Source: a virus. Taken from it: a stretch of DNA of 41,067 nt. The DNA lies in IMG/VR virus record IMGVR_UViG_3300009433_000013, positions 1 to 41,067 of that record; one strand, 5' to 3'. This document shows positions 1-6,747 of the stretch, piece by piece. The notes under the pieces were generated by a model. The model worked only from the letters and a program-made list of their open reading frames with translations. It did no database searches and had not been told where the DNA came from. How positions within the stretch are numbered: position 1 is the stretch's first letter; every line of letters starts with the position of its first letter. The position numbers and the translations under genes are program-made.

Positions 1-30
1 GAACAGGACGCCTGGCTTAGGGAGAGGCAT

Positions 31-1554
31 ATGCCCGAACCTAAAACACGGTGGCTGGTCGTTATAGTATCGTTAATCATAGCAACAGTGATTACTTATA
101 ATGCTAATAACTCTTCTCTGTTAAATGAGAGGATTCTAAATTTCTTTATCGGAGGCGCTTTTCTGTGGAGCACTCTCTTCGACAAACTTGATAAAACATT
201 AGAGCCCGTAAGTGGAACAGTAATACTCGGACCATCTATCTACCAGGATATTGTATACTTATTTATCTGGGTTTTCTCGTTGGTTTATCCTGTTTATTTT
301 ATACCATTTTTCACTATAGGGTCTTTATGGTACTTTTCTAGGTTTAATTCTATTTCTGCTACAGAAATTTATATGCCTCATAAAGTTGCTTGTTATTTGA
401 TTTCATATTATATTTTGAGTGCTTTTGTTGAGGTTCCTCCCGAAATATTGATAATTACATTATCGGCGGTCTGCGGAGTACACTATTTCTCCTCGGGTCT
501 GGGAAAATATAAGATACAATGGGAGAGGGTTAATCTTTTAGGAAATATAGCCCATGCCGCAAAAAATCAAAATAATTGGGGATTAATAGCCGATCGTTCA
601 TGGTTCCCGCTCATGCAAAAACTCAATGTCCCATTGCAGACCGCAGTAGTTTATGTTGAGATGGCTGCTGTGTTTAGTGTTATCGATTATCGACTGGGCT
701 TGTTTTGTTTTGGTTTTCTGTTCTTGATGCACTTGGGAATATTTATTTCAACAGGAATATTTTTCTGGAAGTGGATGGCTGTATTGGTTCCGGTTATCTT
801 TATGATCTATGGACTACAACTTCAGGTTTCCGAGATAACCTCGAATATTCCTTTGGTGATTTCGTATATCATTGCCATCGCTTTCTCATATTTACTTCCA
901 TCTATTCCTAGTTTAGTTTGGATTGATTCACCACTGAGTCATAAAATCACATGGATTATCAAGTCTCCAACTACAGAGAGTACCTATGAAATAAACCCTT
1001 ATGATGTTCGTCCATATGATATGTCTTTATCTCAGGGACGTCTAGGTGTATGTTATCCTTCTGATCTTTTTAATATGATGGGTTGTTTAGGAGCGTTAAA
1101 ACCTCCTTCTAGTCCGGAAGATATAGGAGAATTTCTCGCTCACTACGCTAATAGGTTAAATGTGTTGTCTACTAAGAAACTAGAGGAAGAACAGGTTAGA
1201 CCCGCTTTTCTTGAATTATACAATCAGGTGAAAATGTACGATAACTTTCTCAAGGATCAAGAGTTACCCGATTGGATGAAAAAGCATAAAAATGATCAGT
1301 TAATTAGGGGCATAACCGGTATTCTAGGCTGCCTTGAGAAAAGGTCCACTAAGCGACTCTTTATTCCTAACGTTCATATATGGAATCTTAAAAAAAAGGA
1401 TGACAAGTCGGTACTTCAAGATATATTGTCCGAGAGTTCATCTATATTAGAAATAAAGAGACAAGTATTCTTTTATAGCAATTATCATAATAAAAGTTTT
1501 ATCATACATGAAAGTCAATATGAGATTAATATAGGGAATTCGGAGATTGGGTGA
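31..1554 (+). CDS. HTTM-like multi-pass membrane protein
   Basis: This 507-residue protein has many hydrophobic segments in its first ~300 residues, starting with a helix at about residues 8-24. The stretch around residues 200-265 (LGLFCFGFLFLMHLGIF followed by a FFWKWMAV segment) resembles the HTTM family, membrane proteins related to vitamin-K-dependent gamma-carboxylase. The last ~200 residues are soluble and rich in charged residues. The next gene encodes a DCC-family protein, and HTTM and DCC genes are frequent neighbours in bacteria, which supports the call. GGAGAGG at 21-27 supports the ATG at 31, but the frame is open back to the window edge, so an earlier start is possible. The gene looks more AT-rich than the tail genes, hinting at acquisition. 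The reaction and substrate are unknown; it could also be an unrelated polytopic membrane protein. Confidence 0.62.
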   Translation: MPEPKTRWLVVIVSLIIATVITYNANNSSLLNERILNFFIGGAFLWSTLFDKLDKTLEPVSGTVILGPSIYQDIVYLFIWVFSLVYPVYFIPFFTIGSLWYFSRFNSISATEIYMPHKVACYLISYYILSAFVEVPPEILIITLSAVCGVHYFSSGLGKYKIQWERVNLLGNIAHAAKNQNNWGLIADRSWFPLMQKLNVPLQTAVVYVEMAAVFSVIDYRLGLFCFGFLFLMHLGIFISTGIFFWKWMAVLVPVIFMIYGLQLQVSEITSNIPLVISYIIAIAFSYLLPSIPSLVWIDSPLSHKITWIIKSPTTESTYEINPYDVRPYDMSLSQGRLGVCYPSDLFNMMGCLGALKPPSSPEDIGEFLAHYANRLNVLSTKKLEEEQVRPAFLELYNQVKMYDNFLKDQELPDWMKKHKNDQLIRGITGILGCLEKRSTKRLFIPNVHIWNLKKKDDKSVLQDILSESSSILEIKRQVFFYSNYHNKSFIIHESQYEINIGNSEIG

Positions 1555-1928
1555 TGATTGTATGGTATGACGCAGATTGCGGAATTTGTTCAAAATTTAT
1601 AGATACGGCTTTATATCGAGTCGATACCCAAAATATATTTTTTATACCGAATAATTTTGAAGAAAAAGTACCTCTAACCTTATCTCTCACTCATTATAAT
1701 TCCCTCAAAGAGAAGACAATAATAGTCCAAGATGAAGAAGGAGTTGTTTACACCCACCATGAGGCAATCGCTGAGATATTAAGTAGGATGGGCGGCTTTT
1801 ATACCCTTGTGTCAAAAATTATGAAAGCGCCTGTAATTTCACCCATTTGCTATTGGAGTTACAAGATATTCGCCCGATACCGACATTGGATAAGCAAACT
1901 TTTTGGCTTAAATCAATGTAAAATATAA
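1554..1928 (+). CDS. DCC-family (DUF393) thiol-disulfide oxidoreductase-like protein
   Basis: The N-terminus carries the family signature YDADCGIC (usual form YDGDCPxC), with the CxxC pair near residues 9-12, followed by a thioredoxin-like length of about 125 residues. A tyrosine/arginine-rich tail with a late cysteine (ARYRHW ... NQCKI) also fits DCC proteins. The ATG at 1554 overlaps the upstream TGA as TGATG; a GTG at 1551 would add one residue. GGAG at 1542-1545 lies eight bases before the ATG. Translation is therefore probably coupled to the HTTM-like gene, and the two products probably act together, the soluble redox protein serving the membrane protein. The redox role is a family prediction and is not shown by the sequence alone. 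Confidence 0.8.
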   Translation: MIVWYDADCGICSKFIDTALYRVDTQNIFFIPNNFEEKVPLTLSLTHYNSLKEKTIIVQDEEGVVYTHHEAIAEILSRMGGFYTLVSKIMKAPVISPICYWSYKIFARYRHWISKLFGLNQCKI

Positions 1929-1931
1929 AAA
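1924..1931 (+). promoter_or_regulatory. candidate T4-type late promoter (TATAAAAA)
   Basis: TATAAAAA matches the T4 late consensus TATAAATA at seven of eight positions. It lies about 55 bases before the dehydrogenase ATG, in one of only two intergenic gaps of more than 55 bases in the window, and overlaps the stop codon of the DCC gene. A second, poorer TATAAACT lies at 1935-1942. The same octamer also occurs inside genes (for example near 17543), so chance is a real alternative. Confidence 0.25.
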
Positions 1932-1986
1932 TACTATAAACTTTTTGAAAAGTCAACTAAAATAAACACAGGAGGAAGAGATCACT

Positions 1987-2838
1987 ATGAATGTTGGTAT
2001 TGTTGGGTGCGGATTTGTCGGCAGTTCCTTAAGGGAAGGTCTTCGAGATTCTGTAACTGTTAATGTGTATGATAAATTCAATACAGACTTATCGACGGTC
2101 GATTCATTAAGTGATCTAGTAACAGAAAGTGATATTCTCTTTGTGTGTCTTCCCACTCCTATGCGACGAACAGGAGAGTGTGACACCACTCTCGTGGAAA
2201 ACACAGTTCGCCTTATTGATAACTATTGCGAGGGAGATGATAAAGTCGTTGTGATTAAATCTACAGTTCCTCCAGGTACCACTAAGCGCCTTCAATTAAT
2301 CACTCGTGATTGTTGTAGTATTATTTTTAACCCAGAGTTTTTAACCGAAGCCAATCATATTGAAGATTTTAAAAATCAAAAACGTATTATTTTAGGGGGA
2401 GATAACTGTAAGGAAGCCTTGACAAAAGTTAAGAGCATGTATATGAAGCAGTTCCCTAATGTTCCTTATGTTCTGTGCGGTTCTCTGGAAGCCGAACTTA
2501 CTAAATATTTCTGTAATTGCTTCCTAGCAACTAAGGTATCTTTTGCAAATGAAATGAAACAGTATTGTGATGCCCTTGGTGCTGATTACGACAGGGTAGT
2601 AGAATCCTCAGTTTATGATGACCGAGTCGGGAAGAGTCATTTATCAGTTCCTGGTCCAGATGGTCAATTGGGGTTTGGAGGATCTTGTTTTCCTAAAGAC
2701 ATAAATGCTCTCATACACAGCATGAAAGCAAAAAATGTTAATCCATCCCTTCTGTCGGCGGTGTGGCAAAAAAATTTAGAAGTTAGACCAGGAAAAGACT
2801 GGGAACAATTAAGAGGGAGAGCAGTAACAGATGACTAA
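1987..2838 (+). CDS. UDP-glucose/GDP-mannose dehydrogenase family protein, short form
   Basis: The product probably oxidises a nucleotide sugar (such as UDP-glucose to UDP-glucuronate) with NAD. The N-terminus has the Rossmann motif GCGFVG (residues 7-12), followed by STVPPGTT, FNPEFLTE, and the active-site stretch GFGGSCFPKD with catalytic Cys234. A conserved Lys/Asn helix (LTKYFCNCFLATK) precedes it. At 283 residues it holds the NAD-binding and central domains but stops where family members continue into the C-terminal UDP-sugar-binding domain (full length about 390-450). GGAGG at 1971-1975 lies eleven bases before the ATG. It overlaps the epimerase gene by eight bases, so the two probably form one sugar pathway. 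The exact sugar is not known, and the missing domain makes substrate assignment unsafe. Confidence 0.85.
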   Translation: MNVGIVGCGFVGSSLREGLRDSVTVNVYDKFNTDLSTVDSLSDLVTESDILFVCLPTPMRRTGECDTTLVENTVRLIDNYCEGDDKVVVIKSTVPPGTTKRLQLITRDCCSIIFNPEFLTEANHIEDFKNQKRIILGGDNCKEALTKVKSMYMKQFPNVPYVLCGSLEAELTKYFCNCFLATKVSFANEMKQYCDALGADYDRVVESSVYDDRVGKSHLSVPGPDGQLGFGGSCFPKDINALIHSMKAKNVNPSLLSAVWQKNLEVRPGKDWEQLRGRAVTDD

Positions 2839-3730
2839 GAAAAAATGTTTAGTTACGGGACATAAGGGTTATATTGGATCCCGTCTTTATCGTGCCTTGT
2901 TGAAAAGAACAGATTGTGAGGTTTTGGGTATCGACTCAGATGATCTGTTGGGTAATAATATTCTCCAATTGTTTAGCGGCTCTCCTTCACACCAAAAGAT
3001 GAGAGAAAAACTGGAAGAATGGTCTCCGGATTACATCTTTCATCTAGCGGCCATCCCCAGGGTTGGAGAGAGTATCGATAATCCAGTCCAGACTATGCTT
3101 AATAATGTAATGGCTGGAGCCATCATGTTAAATTTTGCAAAAGAGTGCAAGGTCAAGCGATTCATATATTCAAGTTCGTCTAGCATAGAAGGGAATGGTA
3201 GTGGACCCATGAGTCCTTATGCTTTGCAGAAGTATACTACTGAGTTGGAAGCCGGAATTTATTCTGACTTATTCGGTCTTGATACAGTATCTTTGCGCTA
3301 TTTTAATGTCTATTCTGAAGATCAACCAGCAGAGGGCGCTTATGCCACTGCGGTTGCGAACTGGATGAAACATATTAGAGACGAGGAAGAGCCGTTCATT
3401 ACTGGTGATGGGGAACAAAGACGGGACATGCTTCACGTAGATGACGCCATCGCAGCCAATATTTTTGCAATGGATTATGAACAAAATTTCAAGGGTGCGG
3501 TATTTGACGTTGGAACGGGAGAAAATATATCTCTCAACGAGATGAAAGAAATAGTTCTTTCTCACTTGCCGGATATAAACTTTGATTACGTAAAAGACCG
3601 CAAAGGCGACGTGAAAGAAACTAAGGCTGATCCATCCGGTCTGAAAAAATTAGGATGGAAAACTAAAATTGATATTAAAAAAGGCGTTGATCGCTGTTTC
3701 AAAAACTTAAAAAAGGAGTTAACCAAATGA
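2831..3730 (+). CDS. NAD-dependent nucleotide-sugar epimerase/dehydratase (extended SDR)
   Basis: A 299-residue extended short-chain dehydrogenase/reductase. It begins with the Rossmann motif GHKGYIG (Gly10, Gly13, Gly16). It has a serine-rich active-site strand YSSSSS before the catalytic pair Tyr130-x3-Lys134 (YALQK), then SLRYFNVYS, and RRDMLHVDD, which is typical of UDP-sugar 4-epimerases. The length is close to the family norm of about 310-340. A purine-rich GGGAGAG lies just before the ATG, within the end of the dehydrogenase gene. Paired with the dehydrogenase, it could convert UDP-glucuronate to UDP-galacturonate or interconvert UDP-glucose and UDP-galactose; the sequence does not decide between these. 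A dehydratase role is less likely. Confidence 0.85.
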   Translation: MTKKKCLVTGHKGYIGSRLYRALLKRTDCEVLGIDSDDLLGNNILQLFSGSPSHQKMREKLEEWSPDYIFHLAAIPRVGESIDNPVQTMLNNVMAGAIMLNFAKECKVKRFIYSSSSSIEGNGSGPMSPYALQKYTTELEAGIYSDLFGLDTVSLRYFNVYSEDQPAEGAYATAVANWMKHIRDEEEPFITGDGEQRRDMLHVDDAIAANIFAMDYEQNFKGAVFDVGTGENISLNEMKEIVLSHLPDINFDYVKDRKGDVKETKADPSGLKKLGWKTKIDIKKGVDRCFKNLKKELTK

Positions 3731-3906
3731 AATTATCAAACCAAGCAGTAGGTGCCCTTCTCATGACACTTCAAAAGTGTATTGCTGAGGAGGTCGATAT
3801 TACAGAATTACTATCAGACTGGAATCTGGAAGTCAAGAACGATGAGGTTTTTGTCACTAATCCGCCCCCAGTTCGTAGCGCCGTTACTACGGATGTGGTA
3901 GAATAA
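3727..3906 (+). CDS. small conserved phage protein, function unknown
   Basis: This 59-residue gene fills the gap between the epimerase and the zinc-ribbon gene. Its ATG overlaps the epimerase stop as ATGA, and its TAA overlaps the next ATG as TAATG. GGAG at 3715-3718 provides a ribosome binding site. The product has an amphipathic N-terminal helix (NQAVGALLMTLQKCIAEEVD), an acidic middle and a C-terminal TNPPP turn. From memory, small proteins with the same layout (LxxLQ ... DI ... NPP) occur in marine T4-like phages next to structural and sigma genes. No function is known to me. Confidence 0.75.
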   Translation: MKLSNQAVGALLMTLQKCIAEEVDITELLSDWNLEVKNDEVFVTNPPPVRSAVTTDVVE

Positions 3907-4172
3907 TGCCGCAATATGTCTATGACTGTCTTGCTTGTGAGAGCCAGATGCATATTAGGCATAGTTATCGATCAGTGGACATAACTTGTACCGCATGTGG
4001 ATCTGACAAGATCGTTAAGAATTTGTCTACCCCATTCAACGATGCCAGGGTAAAAAACAATAATCCCGAGAATTCTGTTGGTGACGAAGTAAAAGAAGCA
4101 ATCAAGAACAATGGTCATGAATTGCAAGAGATGAAGAAGAAAATTAAAAATAGAGTATTTGAGAAGAAATGA
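3906..4172 (+). CDS. FmdB-type zinc-ribbon protein
   Basis: An 88-residue protein with a zinc ribbon in the first 35 residues: Cys8-x2-Cys11 and Cys28-x2-Cys31, starting MPQYVYDC, as in FmdB-family putative regulatory proteins. The rest is a charged helical tail ending KKKIKNRVFEKK. Its ATG overlaps the upstream stop, and its TGA overlaps the next ATG (ATGA at 4169-4172). The position just before the late sigma gene fits a role in late transcription or protein-protein contact, but that is inference; FmdB-type ribbons lack an established activity. Confidence 0.75.
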   Translation: MPQYVYDCLACESQMHIRHSYRSVDITCTACGSDKIVKNLSTPFNDARVKNNNPENSVGDEVKEAIKNNGHELQEMKKKIKNRVFEKK

Positions 4173-4477
4173 CATATATTTTAGCGTTTTTGGTCTTAAT
4201 TCTGGGTGCAGCCGTGGGTATGCTCGTGTGGTATATCCGAGGCTTACTCGAATATACTAAAAACGTAAACGAAGATGTTTTCATTGCCTCTTCTCTGATT
4301 AAGAGTTTTAATGAGCACCTAGATAAGGTTTATAATGCCGAGAGATTCTATGGTGATTCGACCCTTGAAGGGCTTGTGGCACATATAAAAGACTTGATGG
4401 AAGAGTTAGACATCTTTATTAAGCAGCAAAACATTTTTTTAGATTCGGATAACAATGAAAAAGAAGAAGAAGAGTAA
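4169..4477 (+). CDS. one-pass membrane protein, function unknown
   Basis: A 102-residue protein with a clear N-terminal membrane helix (residues about 3-24, ILAFLVLILGAAVGMLVWYI), then a helical soluble part and an acidic tail ending EKEEEE. There is no cleavage-type site, so it is probably anchored in the inner membrane with the acidic end in the cytoplasm or periplasm. The last 23 bases overlap the sigma factor gene. From memory, similar short anchored proteins sit beside the late sigma gene in related marine phages, but I do not know a function. It does not look like a holin, which usually has a shorter soluble part and no long acidic tail, though that cannot be excluded. Confidence 0.7.
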   Translation: MTYILAFLVLILGAAVGMLVWYIRGLLEYTKNVNEDVFIASSLIKSFNEHLDKVYNAERFYGDSTLEGLVAHIKDLMEELDIFIKQQNIFLDSDNNEKEEEE

Positions 4478-5144
4478 AAATCATTATTTTACAAAAGTAA
4501 CGGAAGACGCCATCGTCGCCTATTGTGCGACAGAGGATATTGGTATTCGATCGAAACTTTATGTAGAAGAAATCCAGCCAGCATTCAATGAGTTGGTGGA
4601 CAAGATTGTCTATACTTATAAGTTTACTTCTCTTGAAAATATTGATCACCTGAAAGATGATTGCAAGGTTTGGCTTACCACAATCCTAGGTAAGTTTAAC
4701 CCCAACCAAGGGACGAAAGCATTTTCTTACTTTTCAGTCGTAACAAAAAACTGGTTTACACACAAAGCGAAAAAGCAAACCAAAAAGAATCGCCGTGAAG
4801 TTAATTATGACTCAATGATCCGAGAAGTCGAAGCCGTCTCTGCATCTGGGCATAGTGATTTCTATGATGCTGCTGAAGAACACCAATACTGGGCCTTCTT
4901 GTTATCTGAGATCGAGACCTGGCGCACTTTAAGTTTAAAACCCAACGAGGAAAAGGTTCTTAACGCTATAGAAACCCTGATGAAAAATATTGATCAGATT
5001 GAAATCTTTAATAAAAAGGCAATTTATTTATACATGAGAGAAATCACTGGCTTGAACACCAAGCAAATTGTTAGTTGCTTGAATAAAATGAGAGTTCGCT
5101 ACCGCACTTTTAAGAAAAAGTGGGACGAAGGAGAAATTAACTAA
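4455..5144 (+). CDS. late-transcription sigma factor, T4 gp55-like
   Basis: The 229-residue product resembles T4 gp55, the sigma factor that directs host RNA polymerase to late promoters. The region 2-like core lies at about residues 62-105: acidic DHLKDD, then FNPNQGTKAFSYFSVVTKNWF, matching the F-P-G-A-F-YF pattern of sigma region 2 that binds core polymerase and the -10 element. The C-terminal part (about 190-225) is a basic helical segment (GLNTKQIVSCLNKMRVRYR) that may act like a helix-turn-helix. T4 gp55 is 185 residues and ends in a hydrophobic clamp-binding motif, which I do not see here. There is no ribosome binding site before the ATG, so translation is probably coupled to the overlapping upstream gene. 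The N-terminus is very basic (MKKKKKSK). Confidence 0.8.
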   Translation: MKKKKKSKNHYFTKVTEDAIVAYCATEDIGIRSKLYVEEIQPAFNELVDKIVYTYKFTSLENIDHLKDDCKVWLTTILGKFNPNQGTKAFSYFSVVTKNWFTHKAKKQTKKNRREVNYDSMIREVEAVSASGHSDFYDAAEEHQYWAFLLSEIETWRTLSLKPNEEKVLNAIETLMKNIDQIEIFNKKAIYLYMREITGLNTKQIVSCLNKMRVRYRTFKKKWDEGEIN

Positions 5145-5157
5145 CAAACTAGTTAAT
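5136..5157 (+). repeat. perfect 8-bp inverted repeat around the sigma gene stop
   Basis: ATTAACTA (5136-5143) and TAGTTAAT (5150-5157) are exact reverse complements around a six-base loop. The structure includes the sigma factor stop codon and ends three bases before the next ATG at 5160. The stem is AT-rich and there is no T-run after it, so it is a poor terminator; a hairpin that controls the downstream start is possible. Confidence 0.5.
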
Positions 5158-5159
5158 GT

Positions 5160-5462
5160 ATGAAAAAGAATTTAGAGTCTCTTATAGAGCAAGCACTGGA
5201 AAACATTAATCAAGACCGTCAAGAGACTGAGCAACTGCTCAGCAATCTTAAGGAATACATGTCAGTTTCCTCAGAAAGATATTCGGATGCTGGCTCTACT
5301 GCCGCTAAATTTGTAGAAACTCTACAGCGAAGTAATGAGCAACTAGTCAAACTCGCTACCCTGGTTTATCGTAAGGAAACAACCAATAATGAACGAGGGT
5401 TATCCGAAGAGGATAAAAATTCTTTATTTGATATAATAAAGGACAAACCTAAAGATGGCTAA
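5160..5462 (+). CDS. small helical/coiled-coil protein, function unknown
   Basis: A 100-residue protein dominated by charged helical sequence with heptad-like spacing (LIEQALENINQ, TEQLLSNLKEYM, FVETLQRSNEQLVKLATLVY), so probably a coiled coil. It overlaps the next gene, encoding the peptidase, by eight bases. There is no ribosome binding site before the ATG; an inverted repeat sits there instead. Its place directly before the tail hub genes suggests a tail or assembly role, but no family was recognised. Confidence 0.65.
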   Translation: MKKNLESLIEQALENINQDRQETEQLLSNLKEYMSVSSERYSDAGSTAAKFVETLQRSNEQLVKLATLVYRKETTNNERGLSEEDKNSLFDIIKDKPKDG

Positions 5463-6747
5463 ATCAGATGCAAAAGCAGATTGGCTTGATCCTTCTATAA
5501 GTATCTCTGCTAATACAGACGCTTATCATAATGAACAGTTAGTTTACGGACAGGACCCGGCTTCCCATCTTGTAAAGAAAGTCCTCAGGACATCTGTTGG
5601 AGTAAATACCACCGGCGGCGACCAAGTTTTAAAAGCCCGAGTTGTTCATGTCCCTTCGATAAATTCTCCTGAATCTGAATCCTGGTTTGGTTTAGTTTGG
5701 CCATGGGCCACCTCTACAGAGCCCACAATAGGTAAACATCCTGTTGTAAAAGTCCAAGTTGTAAGCGATAACAGAGACGCATTTTTGCAGGTTCGTCCTC
5801 CATCTTCGAATTCTGACGCTTCAGGTAATTTTTACAGAACAGTCTCTAATCCTAGTGGACTTGAGATAGGGCACGGGTCTGAGGTTGATATTGTACTTCG
5901 TAACCCTCGCATGGGGTTTAGTACTAATCCAAATATATCCGCTGGCACTATTATTAGTGTTAATCAATTGAAATCCCAGGATCTTAATGGTAAGAATGGA
6001 AATTGTAATCCCCGAGCCCCTGGCTCAAACGGCTCCAATACTGTTTCTGGATCCTGTAATGCCCCTGGTACCCCGAGCCCTCGTCAAGGACCCAAGAGCC
6101 GAAATTTCATTTCTCTACCACCACCAGCAGCAACAGCCCAAATTGTTTATCCTACAAACCCTGTATCGGTTAATGATGCAGATCAGGCACCAACACCATC
6201 TATTCAATCAGGATATACTTCAGATAGTTTCTTCACGAAGTTTGCAACATCAGGAATTGGTCCCCGGCGGACAGGACTCGCCGGCGCTAGTACAAACCAT
6301 GCAGGAGTTGATTTCGTTGCGCCAATGGGGGCAAATATTTATGCATCCCTGCCGGGTAAGGTGGTAAGACGTAGGCTACAAGGAGCCCCCAGCACCAAGG
6401 TAGGTTATGGGTGGTATGTTGTTATTGAACATACAGATTTTGTTACTCCTTACGGGGGTCCTTTTTACACCCTTTATGCACACATGGGACCGCCTCTAGT
6501 ACGAGTAGGCGATCCGGTTTCTCAAAAGCAAAAAATTGGAACCTCACAAAACACAGGGCGTAGCACGGGTCCGCATCTTCACTTTGAGGTTCTTTATGAC
6601 CCCCGAGGTAATTCCAAAATTGGCGTGAAGGGGGAAGTTATTGATTCTCTAGAGCCCATAAGTCAGTTCTTATTTGGACCAGGGTTTGCTATCAAAGGAA
6701 CTACCGGAAACAACCCCGGTGGGGCTTATGGGGGATCGGGAGCATAA
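5455..6747 (+). CDS. tail-hub-like protein with M23 (LytM-type) peptidase domain
   Basis: A 430-residue protein. The C-terminal half (about 275-395) is an M23 zinc endopeptidase domain: zinc ligands His282 and Asp286 in HAGVD and His376 in HLHFE, with His343 (YAH) and His374 at the catalytic positions. Such enzymes cut peptide cross-links in peptidoglycan. Residues about 45-170 form a beta-rich domain (GDQVLKARVV, HPVVKVQVVSD, GSEVDIVLRNP) that resembles the OB-fold front end of T4 gp5, joined by a low-complexity Asn/Pro/Ser linker at about 178-250. The C-terminus is glycine-rich. There is no signal peptide, and the gene heads the baseplate genes. I infer a virion-bound hub enzyme that opens the cell wall during infection, replacing the gp5 lysozyme. 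An ordinary lysis endopeptidase is the alternative. Confidence 0.85.
   Translation: MAKSDAKADWLDPSISISANTDAYHNEQLVYGQDPASHLVKKVLRTSVGVNTTGGDQVLKARVVHVPSINSPESESWFGLVWPWATSTEPTIGKHPVVKVQVVSDNRDAFLQVRPPSSNSDASGNFYRTVSNPSGLEIGHGSEVDIVLRNPRMGFSTNPNISAGTIISVNQLKSQDLNGKNGNCNPRAPGSNGSNTVSGSCNAPGTPSPRQGPKSRNFISLPPPAATAQIVYPTNPVSVNDADQAPTPSIQSGYTSDSFFTKFATSGIGPRRTGLAGASTNHAGVDFVAPMGANIYASLPGKVVRRRLQGAPSTKVGYGWYVVIEHTDFVTPYGGPFYTLYAHMGPPLVRVGDPVSQKQKIGTSQNTGRSTGPHLHFEVLYDPRGNSKIGVKGEVIDSLEPISQFLFGPGFAIKGTTGNNPGGAYGGSGA

Noticed and set aside
3-20. Possible end of an upstream gene (five codons then TAG)
   Set aside because: Only five codons are visible, and the HTTM-like frame is also open to the window edge, so no choice can be made.
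1940-1953. ACTTTTTGAAAAGT as a terminator hairpin after the DCC gene
   Set aside because: The stem is only five bases and all but one pair are A-T, with no following T-run.
4169-4477. Holin assignment for the one-pass membrane protein
   Set aside because: One N-terminal helix plus a long helical soluble part and acidic tail fits poorly, and no lysis gene is adjacent apart from a peptidase that looks structural.
5432-5437. TATAAT as a sigma-70 -10 box before the peptidase gene
   Set aside because: No -35 match at a suitable distance, and it lies inside the coding sequence of the 100-residue gene.
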